This document shows positions 34,785-47,520 of a stretch of DNA of 64,000 nucleotides, piece by piece. The notes beneath the pieces were generated by a model. That model ran no database searches and was not told the DNA's origin. It saw nothing but the letters and a program-made list of their open reading frames with translations. Numbering within the stretch: the first letter of the stretch is position 1; the number at the start of each line of letters is the position of its first letter. This stretch comes from Epiperipatus broadwayi (lineage: Eukaryota; Onychophora; Udeonychophora; Euonychophora; Peripatidae): the NCBI GenBank assembly GCA_028023455.1, contig JAQFVV010000456.1:188001-252000 (forward strand). Reading direction: 5' to 3'. The translations under genes were made by a program, and so were the position numbers.

Positions 34785-35005
34785 GTTAGATGGACATTTG
34801 AAATTTTAAATTGGATTCCAAGAGATTGTAAAAGATCTAGAAGGAGACCACATGTGAGATGTATGGTGAAATTAGAAAGTGTGGTGAGGTAATGTAAAGA
34901 AGAGATGCTTGTGATCAAAAAACATGGATTGAGGTTGAAAAAACTTTTTATCCTGAAGTGAATGAATAATGGTTGAAAATGATAATGATGATTCACAACA
35001 TAAAT
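34785..35005 (+). pseudogene. RTE-type LINE 3' fragment (second copy)
   Basis: The plus strand (agatggacatttgaaatttt...) aligns with the complement of 25,335-25,530, the C-terminal end of the other RTE copy. It translates as RWTFEILNWIPRDCKRSRRRPHVR followed by decayed text, then a short gataatgatgatt tail. It is heavily 5'-truncated. The 83-codon minus-strand frame over this interval is an antisense shadow. It begins within 10 bp of the integrase remnant. Confidence 0.7.
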
Positions 35006-36840
35006 TAAATGCAAAGCATTGATGATATAATTTAATATAAAAGTAAATCCAGATAATCGATAGATTTGAGATATATAATTATTTAAAATGTGCAGTGGAT
35101 ATTTATATTGTTTATTTATTTATTTAATTGTTATTGGTATTATTAACTTGATTTAAGTTATACCTTTAATTAATAGATATTGTTTATTTATTAACTGGCT
35201 ATTTTGTAAGATTATATTTACTTAGAGGAAATACATGAGATTTTATTAATACAGGTTTATGCTTAAATCAACTATTTAGTTCAGCTGGTGGAAAAAAAAA
35301 CTGATATGTAATTTTTTAGAAATGAATGATATGGCCTGAATAAATTAGAAGAATCTTTAACATAAACAGGTGAGATTGTTTAATTTAAATTCATTTTATT
35401 AAATGTGTCAGGTAAATAGATGTGATTTAAAATAGACTACACATGTTAAGGTTATTTCATAGTCAAGTATATTTTAGTCTAGGAATGGATGTCTATTCAG
35501 TGATGTCCAATGTAAAATATTTAAAATTATTTGCTCCTTATTAAAATTACATGCTCAGGTTGCTCATTTAATGTTTAGTTAATAATGTGACTAACTATCT
35601 AGAAAACAATAATGATAACTTGATATGAAAAATGGTGGATCTAAAAAACAAGTGTCCATTACTCTTACTGCAATTTTATTACTTTGTGCTTTCTTCGTAC
35701 ATCATCATTCAATTCATTTCCTAATGAATTTGCTTTGATGAATAAAATATAAATAATGTATGTGTATAAATCAGTGCACAAATTTGAGATTTAAAAAATT
35801 AATGTTTATATATTCATAACACTTTGCAGGATTTAAATAAACAGGATTTTATAATAAAAAAAATATATCATCTATTATATACAACTTGCTTGTGGCACTT
35901 TGGGATTACATTGTCTAATTATTGCACTTTGAAATAGATAAAAAATTTAAATTTTGGAAATTATAAGTATCTTTAATTCATTATTTTTTAAAAGACAGTG
36001 AACAAAAATCAAATGTTTTATTTGAGTTTATCAAGACTGGAGTAAAAGGTAAATCAAAAAGATAGTGAAATTGTTAGAATGAAAAATTTGGGGTAACAAT
36101 CATTGAAAATGGAGATTAAGCAAGTTATTAATGAATACCAATGTCAATAAGTGATTGGAAAAGGAGGTGAGAAAACAGACAGGAAGACTAAGAAAATAAT
36201 GCAAAGATCTTTTTACAAACAACTTGAAAAGAAATGATCTCTCTCAAAAACATATATGAATTGAGTGATATGAAAAGAAAAATATAGAAAGTTTAATGAC
36301 TTATAGAAATAAGGAACCAGGTCTAATTTTCCACATGAAAATCACATTCAAATTCATTGTAAAATACCTTTTGAGGAAATCTTGCATTGTTCATTCATTA
36401 AGGGTTTTTTTAATAACTTATAATTTAAAACATGGATATAAAAATATAAAAGCTATTTTATTGCCATATTAAGTGATTAATTTGATTAGCAGAAAACATT
36501 ATTCATGGCTACAGTATCTGTGCATATTAATTATGCCAGAAATTTCTGATTTTGTCTAAATCATATCATAATGCAATTATGAAAAATACTTTTTTGCAAA
36601 TGACAAAAATAAAATGTTTTCATTGTAAACAAAAGGTTCATAACAATAAGATGTTAAAAAGTAATCAAATGGTTTAGTGCTCAGAAGTTCATAAGAAGTT
36701 TGAATGCTGAACTATACTCCAAGAACTTTGACCTCTACAGTCTGTCACTCAACTACCCACTCCAAACCTTGCTAGCTTTATAGCAATAAAGCATTAAAAA
36801 TAATATTAAAAACATTAAAATAAAGTAACAAGACAATACG
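35006..36840. other. AT-rich DNA, no gene recognised
   Basis: No repeat family or coding potential was recognised. A GC-richer piece at 36,680-36,785 is unassigned. Confidence 0.5.
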
Positions 36841-36849
36841 TAATCAACC

Positions 36850-38325
36850 TATTCATTCAGTATATTAAATGTTTTCTATAGTAAATAGAAGGATTTGAAC
36901 TTAGGATTTTCAGTCTATTTCCATTACTCCTTCTCAAACAATCAATAGATATACCACGCACATGTGAAAACATTGATTTCCAATATATGTATGCTCTGCA
37001 GAATCAGCACTTAGGTCAGATCATAATCTCTTACATATATATATATATATATAATCACTACTTGGTTTATATTAAGATAGCAAGTCTTTAAACTTTAATG
37101 GACAGCCTTCAATCTTCTCACCCTTCCAATAATTCAACCATCCATTTCATTGAAAAACCAATGATGGAATGCTCAAAGTCCTTGGTAATTTGACATGGTA
37201 GTTATATCCATGTGAACATTATGTCGGTCTAACTTCACATATTATTAGTCCATTATGTATCCATTTATATTAATAGAAGAGGGGTGGACTCTACTTATAC
37301 TATGATGGATCCTATTTCCAAGGCAATATGTAATTAACCTATTCATTCAGTATATAGAATGTATACTGTATATAAATAAGCATTTATTTTTATAGCGTCT
37401 GTATACAATTTGTAATTATATTCATATCAGCCATTCAAGCCAATTGTGCAAACACTTTGCGAGTGTTAAATAATAAATGAATATCCTCTGACCAATACAA
37501 GATATAGAATTTATGCAAGAATAAAAAGAATCCCTCTTATTCCTACGACTCAAATATTTATATATGAGCAAATCTGAAGTACTGGCACAGAAGGTGTTGA
37601 AATGACTCTTAGTAAATTCTAGAAAATTTCATCGGTGTCATTCATTCAGACATTGTATATAGTAATTTAAAGTGACCGTTATATTGTCACACCTTCTGTG
37701 CCAGTACTTCAGATTTGCTCATATATAAATATTTGAGTCGTAGGAATAAGAGGGATTCTTTTTATTCCTGCATAAATTCTATCTCTTGTATTGGTCAGAG
37801 GGTATTCATTTATTATTTAACACTCGCAAAGCATTTGCACAATTGGCTTGAATGGCCGATATGAATGTAATGTATACTATAGTGAATTTGAACTTAGGAT
37901 TTTCATTCTATATTTACCCTCCATTCTATCTCAAACAATCAATACCTATTAATATAAATGGATACATAATAGTCTGATGATATCATATGCTGGATTGACA
38001 TAATGTCTACATGTATATGATACAATATCAAATCTACCAAGGGTTTTGAGGATTTCACCATTGATTTTTCAATGAAATGGATAGTTAAATTATTGGAAAA
38101 GGGAAAAAGATTGAAACCTGTCCATTAAAGTTTAAGGAATTGCTATCTTAATATAAGCCAATCACTGATTGTATATGTGTGTAGGAGAATATGATCTGAC
38201 CTAATTAATGAGTGCTGGTTTTGCATAGCATACATATATTGGAAATCAGTTTTTCACATGATTGTTTGAGATGGAATGGAGGATAAATATATCCTGAAAA
38301 TTCTAAGTTCAAATTCCTCTATTTA
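36850..38325. repeat. Compound palindromic repeat (outer foldback)
   Basis: Left arm blocks (ggatttgaacttaggatttt near 36,891; gatttccaatatatgtatgct near 36,976; ttatattaagatagcaa near 37,066; aaactttaatggacag near 37,091; ttatgtatccatttatatta near 37,254) recur in reverse complement at 37,945-38,325. The head block (attcattcagtatat ... gaacttagg) also occurs a second time in direct orientation at 37,341, where it is split by the MITE at 37,368-37,868. A separate copy of the arm lies at 14.7-15.0 kb. Confidence 0.65.
37368..37868. mobile_element. Mutator-like MITE with ~185-bp terminal inverted repeats
   Basis: Arms at 37,417-37,600 and 37,684-37,868 are reverse complements with only about half a dozen differences. 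Examples are the left blocks cattcaagccaattgtgc and gtactggcacagaaggtgt and their complements. The inserted segment is bounded by aatgtatact at 37,358-37,367 and again at 37,869-37,878. The related uninterrupted copy at 36,851-36,905 shows the unoccupied site, so this is a 501-bp insertion with a 10-bp duplication. Long inverted repeats plus 9-10 bp duplications are the Mutator (MULE) pattern. The left end carries about 49 bp with no partner on the right. No transposase is encoded. Confidence 0.7.
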
Positions 38326-38331
38326 ACAAGA

Positions 38332-38496
38332 AATAATATTTACTAAGGCAATAAATCTAAAGCATGTGTAGTTGAAAATGTGAAGGTAGAGAACTCTATA
38401 GGTCTTAACCACGAGCTTAGTTAAGATCTGTAGAGGTCCCTACCTTCGCATTTTCAACCGCGCATGTTTTAGGTTTATTGCCTTAGTAAATATTAC
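38332..38496. mobile_element. Hairpin MITE, ~165 bp
   Basis: Arms of about 75 bp (aataatatttactaaggcaa ... ggtcttaa and ttaagatctgtagag ... ccttagtaaatattactt) enclose a ten-base loop. The stem is GC-richer than its flanks and directly follows the 36.9-38.3 kb foldback. Confidence 0.65.
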
Positions 38497-39641
38497 TTAT
38501 GTAATGAATGTGCGTTAAATAAATTTATAATTGACAAGAAATAATGTCTCAAAAAATGTTTATTAAATAATTGTCTTCACTTTTTTATTTGGATATATTT
38601 ATTTAAACAAATTATTCGTATTAAAATATATTGGTATATTAACTAGCAAGGAAGTGAATTATGCCTAACTGCAAATCAAAATATTATATTTTTTATAATT
38701 TGGGGTAAATTGTAGATAATATCTGAATAAAATAAAATTTGCAATAAAAACATATATTAAAATTTCTTCTGGAAATTCCTAAAATGTGAATATTTTTATG
38801 TATGTGTGCGCATACTTGCACAAATCAAACTATTTATCAATATTGTTTCACTGTCTACTTTTTTAAAGATTAAATAAAATTCTTTTATCACAGTTTCTAA
38901 TCCAACCATTTTCCAAGCTAAGCTGTAGACTTACTTTTTTTTTTTCTAAATTTAACATCAAAGATGTTTGTCTAAATGATGTGTGCTAATGTCGGTAATC
39001 CAAAATGTATGTCATATCAGTTTACCTTTTTTTAAGTAATAAGATTTTAAGATAATGTAAATACATCAGCAGAGACAGTTATGAAAAATTTATTCTAAAA
39101 TACAAACAAAACCATAAAGCAATGCCTTAAAATACTTACTTTGTGTTTTGATCCAACTCATGAACTTTTTAAAAAAAGTTGCTTGAGTAAGTTTTAAAAG
39201 TGTTTTTCTTGAGTAAACTTTACTATAAAACAGTATTTGAAAGTAATTCTGTTCTGTTTTAGCATAATAATTATTTATATAAAGTTATCATTATTAAATG
39301 TTTTATTATTTTTTTTAATAATAAATTTATGTAAAATAAAATTTTATATAATCCATAGTAAGAATTATGAAATATTTCTTTTTCATTTTTATCTTTTTAA
39401 TTTGTGTAAAGTCACTTGTAATTATATTTTAAATCATTTTGTCATTTAGATAAAAAAAATTAAGTAATTTTAAAAAAATTCAATTTTTATTTTTTAAAAT
39501 AATTTAACTATTAATAATATCATAGGATTTTCAAAATATTAGTCTCTTCCACATGTGCTGCTATTCTGACCAATGACAGCACAGAAATAAAATTTATGTC
39601 CTTTAGACTCATAAATACCAAATTTAAGATATGCTCTAAGC
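38497..39641. other. AT-rich DNA, no gene recognised
   Basis: Low complexity only. The 70-codon frame at 39,237-39,449 is a Phe/Ile/Leu-rich chance opening. Confidence 0.5.
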
Positions 39642-39924
39642 CAGCTGTGTGCAACCTGGGGGTCACAACCTCTCAAGGAATCACAGAAAAATTGTTGGGG
39701 ATCATGAAAATTTTGAGAAGTTATCATATTGGATAACATGCAACTTTTTCAAAGAACATATCAAATTATATGTATTGAAATATAATATAAAGATACATAT
39801 TTGTATGTGGTAATTATTATTATCCTTATATGCTTATAATAAGATGGAAACAACATATAATCAATCACATAAAATTTCAATCTTAGTATAGGGTTTGCAC
39901 ATGTAAAAAGGTTGTGCAACACTG
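39642..39924. mobile_element. hAT-like MITE, 283 bp, with 8-bp target duplication
   Basis: It begins cagctgtgtgcaacc and ends ggttgtgcaacactg, so the terminal inverted repeats agree at 10 of 15 positions and resemble hAT ends (CAGTG....CAACC type). The eight bases before (ctctaagc, 39,634-39,641) and after (ctctaacc, 39,925-39,932) differ at one base, matching the 8-bp duplication of hAT transposases. An internal gggtcacaacctctcaaggaatcac block resembles hAT MITEs of other animals. The minus-strand frames over it are not genes. Confidence 0.65.
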
Positions 39925-39932
39925 CTCTAACC

Positions 39933-40515
39933 AACCAGATTATTTTATTGTGATGTTTACATTTTTCCAAAAGCATTTAAAGTTTCTATTAGATAAAGAA
40001 TTACTCCAAAATATATCTACAAGTAAAACATCATTATCATAAACGTCCAAATAATCAGTCGATGTAGTTAAGTTAAAATACTAATATTTGTAAGTATTTT
40101 CATGAAATTATTTACTTTCTGTATAATGAATTGTTTGGGAGATCTACCAAGGTACAAATATTAAAGTGGCACAAAGGTCATAATACTTTCATTCAATTAA
40201 CAAAGAGGATTTTTTTTGTCAGAAATCTTTAACTTTTGAATCAGTTATTTGTATCACTGCTCAATAGAGCTTTGAGAATTATAAAATAAATGTGACTGAT
40301 ATTTTAATAATGTAGCAAAAAATTGCAGTTGGTATCATGATAAACTTTAAAAATGTTACAAATATTTGTATTATCTAAATTTCACTTAGTTTAATTTTGA
40401 TAACTGTTTAATTTACTTCAATTTATTCATATAGATTATTACTAATACTAATTTTAAATTATCACATGATCACCATTTTTATGCTTACACAAGCTGTTTA
40501 CACAGAGGCTAAATT
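39933..40515. other. AT-rich DNA, no gene recognised
   Basis: No repeat or coding content identified. Confidence 0.5.
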
Positions 40516-40700
40516 CTCCATACAGCAGCACCACCAGTACAAGCCAGATCCTAAAATTTAGGTGCAGTGCTCTCAGATCCAAGACTCCTGACTGATGAAA
40601 GCCACAAGCTAGCAACTAGTCTGGGAATATTGGATAAGTAGGCACTAGGTAGGAATTTTATGCACAAACCTTCTTGCATCCATTGATTATTCTGGCTTGC
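40516..40700 (+). repeat. Decayed relative of the retrozyme unit with hammerhead core
   Basis: A GC-richer patch. CTGATGA (40,592-40,598), an AGC/GCT hairpin, GCAAC (40,612-40,616, one change from GAAAC) and GTC (40,619-40,621) are spaced as in the 6.35-7.83 kb units. The flanks (gatcc..agactcct before, tggga.ta after) match that unit loosely. Stem I is poorly paired, so it is probably inactive. Confidence 0.45.
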
Positions 40701-42383
40701 ATTGGTGCCTTACTGTATTGAGAGTTTAGTCTCTGTGTAATTTGAAATTATAAATAAATCCTTATATCTATTATAACTATAAACATAAAAGGCAAAACAA
40801 CTTTTCAAATAATTTTTTGCAAAGCAAAAGCATTTCCAACAGCCTCCACAGGAGAATGTTGATTGAAAAAGAATTATCAAAATTTCCAAATGTCAAATGG
40901 TAGCATTTCAAAGCTTTTTCCATTCTTCTTTTATCCTCTACCAAGGAATACAGGATACCCATTTAATGACTTACTTCAGATATCTGTCTGTGATAACTAT
41001 AATCAGATATCTAGGGGAGTGGGGACCAAATCTGTTTAAAACTTCAGAAAAAATTTCCAAGTTTTACCAAACCAGATCTGAATTCTAGATTATGTGTACA
41101 CTAGATGAATATGCTAACATTAAGTCATCCTATATATATGTTTGTGCGTGCGCGTGTTTGTGTGTTTACATATATTTTGAAATATAATCTTCTATTTATA
41201 ATTTGGATATGCTGGAAATTCTTGTATTGTATAGTCAATCTCTTAGTTCGACTAAAGATTGAACTTCTCAAGCTAATTTTGCATTTTCTCTGATGAGTCG
41301 CCAACAGTCATGTTTAAAACAAAGGCCTTTCTCTATTTTAGCGGCATCTATATAAATGAATTATATGTAATATGTTGTTGGCTTCACGTTTTTCTTATTG
41401 CTACGAAGATAACATTTTCCTTAATAAAAACGTGGGGTTATATTTTGTTTAGTTGTTAATAAGGTATTAATAAAACATAATATTATATAAATAAATATTG
41501 CTATTTTTTTTAGATGTAAATATTATTTTTCCTGGTCTGTTTACTTTTATCATTGACATTTTCGAACCGTCCAATATAAAACAAATCTTTTTTTAACAGA
41601 AATAACATTTAGAAATTAAAATATAATTTTAATTATGCATTAATATAATTAAGTCCTCATTAGCATTTAGACAAGTTAATTTTTAAAGCTGCCACGGCTG
41701 AATTTTTCATAAGACGCTTTACTTCAAGTAATGAAATACCGAACGGTTTTGCATAAATTTTTTCAAAATAAAAAATGTTCTAGTAATTTCTAAACTTTTT
41801 CTTCCTATTTAGTTTCTATGTTTTTGAAGTGCCTTCAACAGACATTATTTATAAATTATAAATGGTAATACTTTTCCCCATTTTTTATTATAAAAATTTA
41901 AAGGAATTTTTACCTACAAAATCTCTATATCAAAAAAACATAAGATGTGTTTTTAGATAGAAAAAAAAAGAAAAATATAGAGTCTTTAACCAGGAGATAA
42001 TTTCTGAAGTACCTTTACTAAGCTTTTAATTTCTGCTATTATATTCATAATTTGATCATCTCTAATTATGTAATTCGTAGTATATATTTGCAACACTAAC
42101 ATAGATCGGAGATTAACAAATTATATTTATGAAGCATATGGTAGCAATGACCATGAGTTGGTCAAAACTTGTTAATGAGACATCAGTACTTTCAAAAAAA
42201 TCAAATCAATTTCATTTTACTGTTGGAACTAAATAAAAATTGTTTGTAATTCATATCCATTTCTTCACCATATTTCTACAGTTTTTAGAAAAGAGTCTTT
42301 GCTGAAGATCTGGAAAAGAGATCTTGAGACTATTTAATAATGCTAACTTGTTCAGTTAAGTAATTAACAGAATATATATATAT
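40701..42383. other. AT-rich DNA, no gene recognised
   Basis: Open frames at 40,777-41,293 lack motifs. A TG/CG-rich dinucleotide patch lies at 41,140-41,165. Confidence 0.5.
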
Positions 42384-45300
42384 TGTGACCATCTGAATGG
42401 GCACAAGGATTTAAGATACCTTGTATCTTAATTAAATAGCTATATTGTATTATAAAAAAAAATGAAATAGCCTTGGAATTTTAAAATTTTTGAACAAGAT
42501 CGTTTAAAGTTTGAGTATGGGTTGCCTATGTAGTTTATTGACCACTTGATAGGTATTCATTAGTATTATTGTGGTTAATGAGGTATATAATGTAAGGAAG
42601 AAGGGTTGTTTATTTATGAAATTGATATATTTTGTTGGAAAAATGCAAAGTTACCCTATGTTAGTATAATATTTAGTTGAATGGTTTGTACAGTCCTTTA
42701 TTCATTAATTCTTATCCTTGTGTCAACAGAATAGCAGCTTTAATTATGTTGAGTTAAGACAGTTCAATGTTTAGATTGTAGTGCATGCATGTGTATGCCT
42801 GTATGATTTTGCCTTAGGTTTCATCTCATTTTCATCCTTTAAATAATAGCAAACAATAGTACATTCACAATAAAAATATTTAAACTACAGTAGTATCTTA
42901 AATAATTAACAAATATATATTTCTTTCTAATGATTAATAGATAGTTGAATCAATAAATTATTTTACTAATTAAATAAATTATTAATCATTTTTATCTGAT
43001 AGTTAATTAATATTCATTTTTCTTTCAGGTTTGTAAAAGCTATTTATTTCATTATTTGTATTTTTTTTTTTTTTGTCATTTAATTCTGAAAATCAAAATC
43101 ATTTTTTTTTTTTTGTAAAGTTTTTTTTTTGAATATGTAATTAGCAGAGTTAGCAAGATGCGTGGGAGTAAGCTAGTAAAAAAACAAAAAGAAAGAAAAA
43201 TGAACTGTTGCTAGAGAGAGAGCTGTTAACAAAGCTTTCCAGTATGTAAAAAATTAGCTTTGTAAAGAATTAGAGCCAAAAAGACAGTGGCTTATATTTT
43301 TCAAACAACTAAAGTTAATTGCTGAAGTCAGATTATAAGAAATATATCATGGAAGGAGCTAATTTCAATATGCAGCATTAAATTTTAACGAGGTACTCAA
43401 TTCACTTATTCTCTCTTCAATTTAAACATTTTAAACTAATCTCTTCATCATCGTTGCTCTTGTAAAAATGTATATTAATATCATGCAGTTTATATTATTT
43501 TATTTAATTCCAGTTTTAAATAAGAATGGTTTACATAACTATTATCATTTTATCATTAAGCAACGTGTTTTCTTTTTTTTTTTTGTTATATGGAAAACGT
43601 ATGCAGACTGTTATATAGAATACATTTTGTTCTCACTATTTTTCGTGCACGAAGATTATACATAGATTTAAAGATATGTCTATCTTGATAGAGCATACCA
43701 CATTTAAATTCTTTGTACTTAGATAATAATATTCATTTGTTGGATATATCTGGAGCTAATAGTATTTATGAATTAAGAAATAAAATATAAACTACTTCTG
43801 TTTAAATTGAATTTGAAGGACAAAATTGCTGGTAAATTTTGGTTCTCTTCAATAAAAACGGAATATCAAACAAAGCATTATTAATCACAGAATTACTAAA
43901 GACAATTTAAAGTGTAGAATGCTATTCAAAATAATAAGGACAATTGCGTATTTAACCCAAAATGGCACGAGGAATATCGTACATTTCTCAGTATAATAAA
44001 GGAGAAATTAACTGCTTGTGTATGATTTGGTATGTAAAATGAATATGCTATGAATACTGAAAAGTAGTGGGTATATTTAAGTTACGCTTATATATATATT
44101 TTTTAAGTTATACTGCAGAAGTGCATTTAGTTTAAATGCGGTTTGGAATGTGTCCTATACTGTTTGTATAATCCCGGAGAGAAGCTTTGCAAATGAACTT
44201 TTTATTCAAATTACAAAACTAATAACTTTTGTGTTTGTATTTTTTTTTTTATTGCTTAACTCATATATGATGTATATGATGGATAGAGAAGCTTTAATAT
44301 TATTATGTTTATTTTATAATACATGTTATTTTGACTTTCAAGACCGTCTCGTACCGGTAAAAAAATTGATTGTGTTCAGATAGGTTTTATTATTTTCCTT
44401 ATGAGGATGAAGGAAACATTTTTAATAATATATTATTAGAGAGGTTTACATTTATTTTTGCATATGCTATTATCTTAAAGTGAGAAGTATTATTATTATT
44501 TTATTTTTTTGAATCAACGAACGTATAATAAAAATAGTTTGTTAAATATAAAAAGAAAGTTCGTTCATAATAATTAGAAGCATTAAATCTTAAAAGTAAC
44601 CTAAAGTTTATTAAATTAAAAAAAAATTATACCTTAATGCAATATTTAATTATCATATTACCTGCTTAGTGCGTAATTTAGGGTTAATGTTATATATACT
44701 TTTATTCGCGAGAGTGTGTTTGTTTTGCACAATTGTAATATTTGTGTGATAAAGTATAATTTGTGAATATTTTATGCATAAATTCGTACAGTGTCGTATT
44801 TTCTGAGTTGAACAGATTGATGTATTATCTGTAGGTATTTGTCTGCTAGCATGTATTTATAAGGTTCAATATTTTAGAAGCTATGATAATAGAAAGAAAT
44901 CTGACTGCGTTGTAATATTTATAGGGATAAAAGATCTTGCTTATTTAATATATGTTAATAATTTCCATGAGTAGAGCCTAGTTTATTTTATATGCGTATG
45001 ATTAATGATATTTTTGAAGTGATGTTCTTAGGGTCCTGGTGTTGTGGAATTTAAAATCCCCACCAAATAATGTATTTAGAAGTAAAGGAGTTATTGTTAA
45101 AAGATGATTAAATGATGCTTAGGAAGTGATATGACGTTTTTCTTGGATTCTTGGTGTTGAGTAGATGTTCTCCACCAAAGGTATATGTGGAATTAGGTGA
45201 ATTCTGGTAGAAGTGTTCAATAGATGTTTATCTGCTCCTCATGTATATTCCCTTTATAACGTGTTGTATGTAAAATCATAAAATATAGCTTTGTGTTAAT

Positions 45301-46898
45301 TAAAAAGTGGTTAGACAAATTGTTAGATTAATTCTGGATGTAGTACTAGTGTCATATTTATGGAGGATTTACGACATTGTTCGAAATAAATTAATTATGT
45401 GATATTTTCTTAATGAAGGGAGAGTTTACAGAAAAGATTGTTTTATAATATTGCTGCTTGAACGTACACACACACGCGTAATATAAATAATATCGCGAAT
45501 TGAGGTATAGAATTATGAAATATAAAAATGAGAAATAAATGCTCGGAAATATACTAAATTCAGTTAATAAAGGTATAAAACATTAAGATTTAAACAGGAA
45601 ATAAGTATTTTAAAATACAACGTATCTATTTAAGTAAAAATTAATCATCAAATCATCAGAATAAACATGATTTTGCTATGTATGAAAGGTATAAGGAATT
45701 GGAATTATTATTTAGTCAATTAGAGAAAGTTGTTTTGCTGAAAGCCAAAGATTAATGGTTTGATTTATTTTGTCAATCAACCGTAATATCCTCTCGAAAG
45801 TATTTATATTTTTTTGTTGTGCTAATAATATGATATTTCATTTATTTATTGTCGTATGGATAAAACATCTAAGCAAGTATGTGTTCCAAGTCGGGATCTT
45901 TACGTTTATTATTAGTTTGTTTAGATAGTAGGAATCCCAAACTGATGCTAAAGATTTACTTAATAATTTAAAGGTCTATAAAACGAAGACCTATTTTGTA
46001 AATATTATGTTCATCCCAATTTATTTTGTTTATTTGTAATAAATGATGTATTTGGTTATTTAAATTTAAAACAACTGTGTCGTGAGTTATTTTTTTGTAT
46101 ACATTCGTATTTCCATTTCCACATCTCCACATTGTATAAATCTATTATAAAACAGATATACTATTTTAAAGTTATCATATTAAATTTGCTAGTGTCTGAC
46201 AATATTGTATTTCTTAATCCAAACATTATAAAGAGTATTTGCCACTTGATAAATATATTAGAAAGGTTGCCAAGTCAGTATATTCGTTAGATGATGATAT
46301 GAGATTAAAATACCCTATCTCGGTCATTATCTTATTATTGAAGCACAGTAAAATATTTAGTCAATTTGTTTCATTATATTTTAGCATACTTTATAATTAT
46401 AACTTATGGGCAATGTAGTTTATTTAATTCAACTGTGTTTATTAAATTCCCTGAGATCTTATTATTTATTTCTTGATTGGCATTAGAGTAAATGTTTAAA
46501 TTATGATATGCCAAGTAACAAAATTGTCTACGAATATAATTATAGCAAGCTGATATATGTTATACTTGGATGAAGGAAGAAATTAAGTTTAAAGTATATT
46601 TTTCATAGACTGTACTAAGTAAACCTTATGATTCTTTATCATACAATCAATTAACAAAGGAATTTACAATATATTGAATGTTTTATAATATTTCTTCCTT
46701 TATTCATTTATTATTATATATCTTTTGAACTGCCTATAGCCTCCCACTGAGCTGAGCTGAACATAAACTTAAGTATAGAGTCTCAGTAATAATTTTATAT
46801 TATATATTTTATTATATTGTTCTATTCATTAATAGAACTGGTGCCTGGGCATTTCGTTCATGTAATATATATGTGCAGTGTTGGGAGTGTAGGTTATA
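42384..46898 (+). mobile_element. Large non-coding TGTRACC element, copy 1 (4.5 kb)
   Basis: It starts TGTGACC right after (TA)n and ends GGTTATA right before (AT)n. It is colinear, in inverted orientation, with 58,201-63,400. Matching points include ctgaatgggcacaag near 42,394 to ~63,380; ttttctttcaggtttgtaaa near 43,018 to ~62,825; gggttaatgtta near 44,682 to ~60,330; cacgcgtaatataaataata near 45,473 to ~59,570; ttccacatctccacat near 46,118 to ~58,975; and atagaactggtgcc near 46,833 to ~58,250. No ORF longer than 77 codons and no domain is present. TG...(C)A-like ends, an AATAAA near 46,038 and lack of coding are compatible with a very long solo LTR. A large non-autonomous DNA element is the alternative. 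Confidence 0.65.
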
Positions 46899-47520
46899 AT
46901 ATATATATATAATTCTAATATTGTCTTTAATAAAATATTAATGAAATTTTTAAGTAGCCAAATCTATTTGATTTATCACTTTAAATTCTAACAATTTTAT
47001 ACTTATATGTTAGAATTAAATCATTGACTCTAGAATATACCCTACTTATTTATTTGAATTATAAATATTAATTAACTATTTGTTTATCATAAATTGTTCA
47101 TTTTGCAATTATTTTATTTGATTCTAAGTACTGGATTTGTTTCTATGGCTAAGAAACTGTACAAATAAAAATTTAAATTATGAATAAAAGTGTTCTATTA
47201 TTTCTCAGAATAATAAATCCTTAATTGATATTAATTCATACTATTTAACATTAGCTGTTTTACTTATGTATTTTGTCATATTTCATCTATTTAGATATTA
47301 TATATGATTTTATTTATTTGCTAATACATGTTTAAAAATTCAAACAGGCTAATCCCTAGCTGATAAATTGTTCAGATGCAAATTCCAAACCAGAATAAAA
47401 ATATTTTATTATTTTCAAAGTGATATATTTTTAAATAATATTTATTTACATTTAACATCAATTTCAATAATAATAAAATTCATGTAATCCATTTATTGTC
47501 AATGAAGTATATTATTGAAG
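46899..47520. other. AT-rich DNA, no gene recognised
   Basis: No assignable content beyond the (TA)n tract at 46,899-46,912. Confidence 0.5.

Noticed and set aside
34763-35014. 83-codon minus-strand frame
   Set aside because: Antisense to the second RTE fragment.
36900-38330. CRISPR-like repeat arrangement
   Set aside because: Repeats are few, long, inverted and eukaryotic in context; they are foldback elements.
43468-44383. Two open frames of 65 and 77 codons in large element copy 1
   Set aside because: Phe/Ile/Leu-rich chance openings without counterparts in copy 2.
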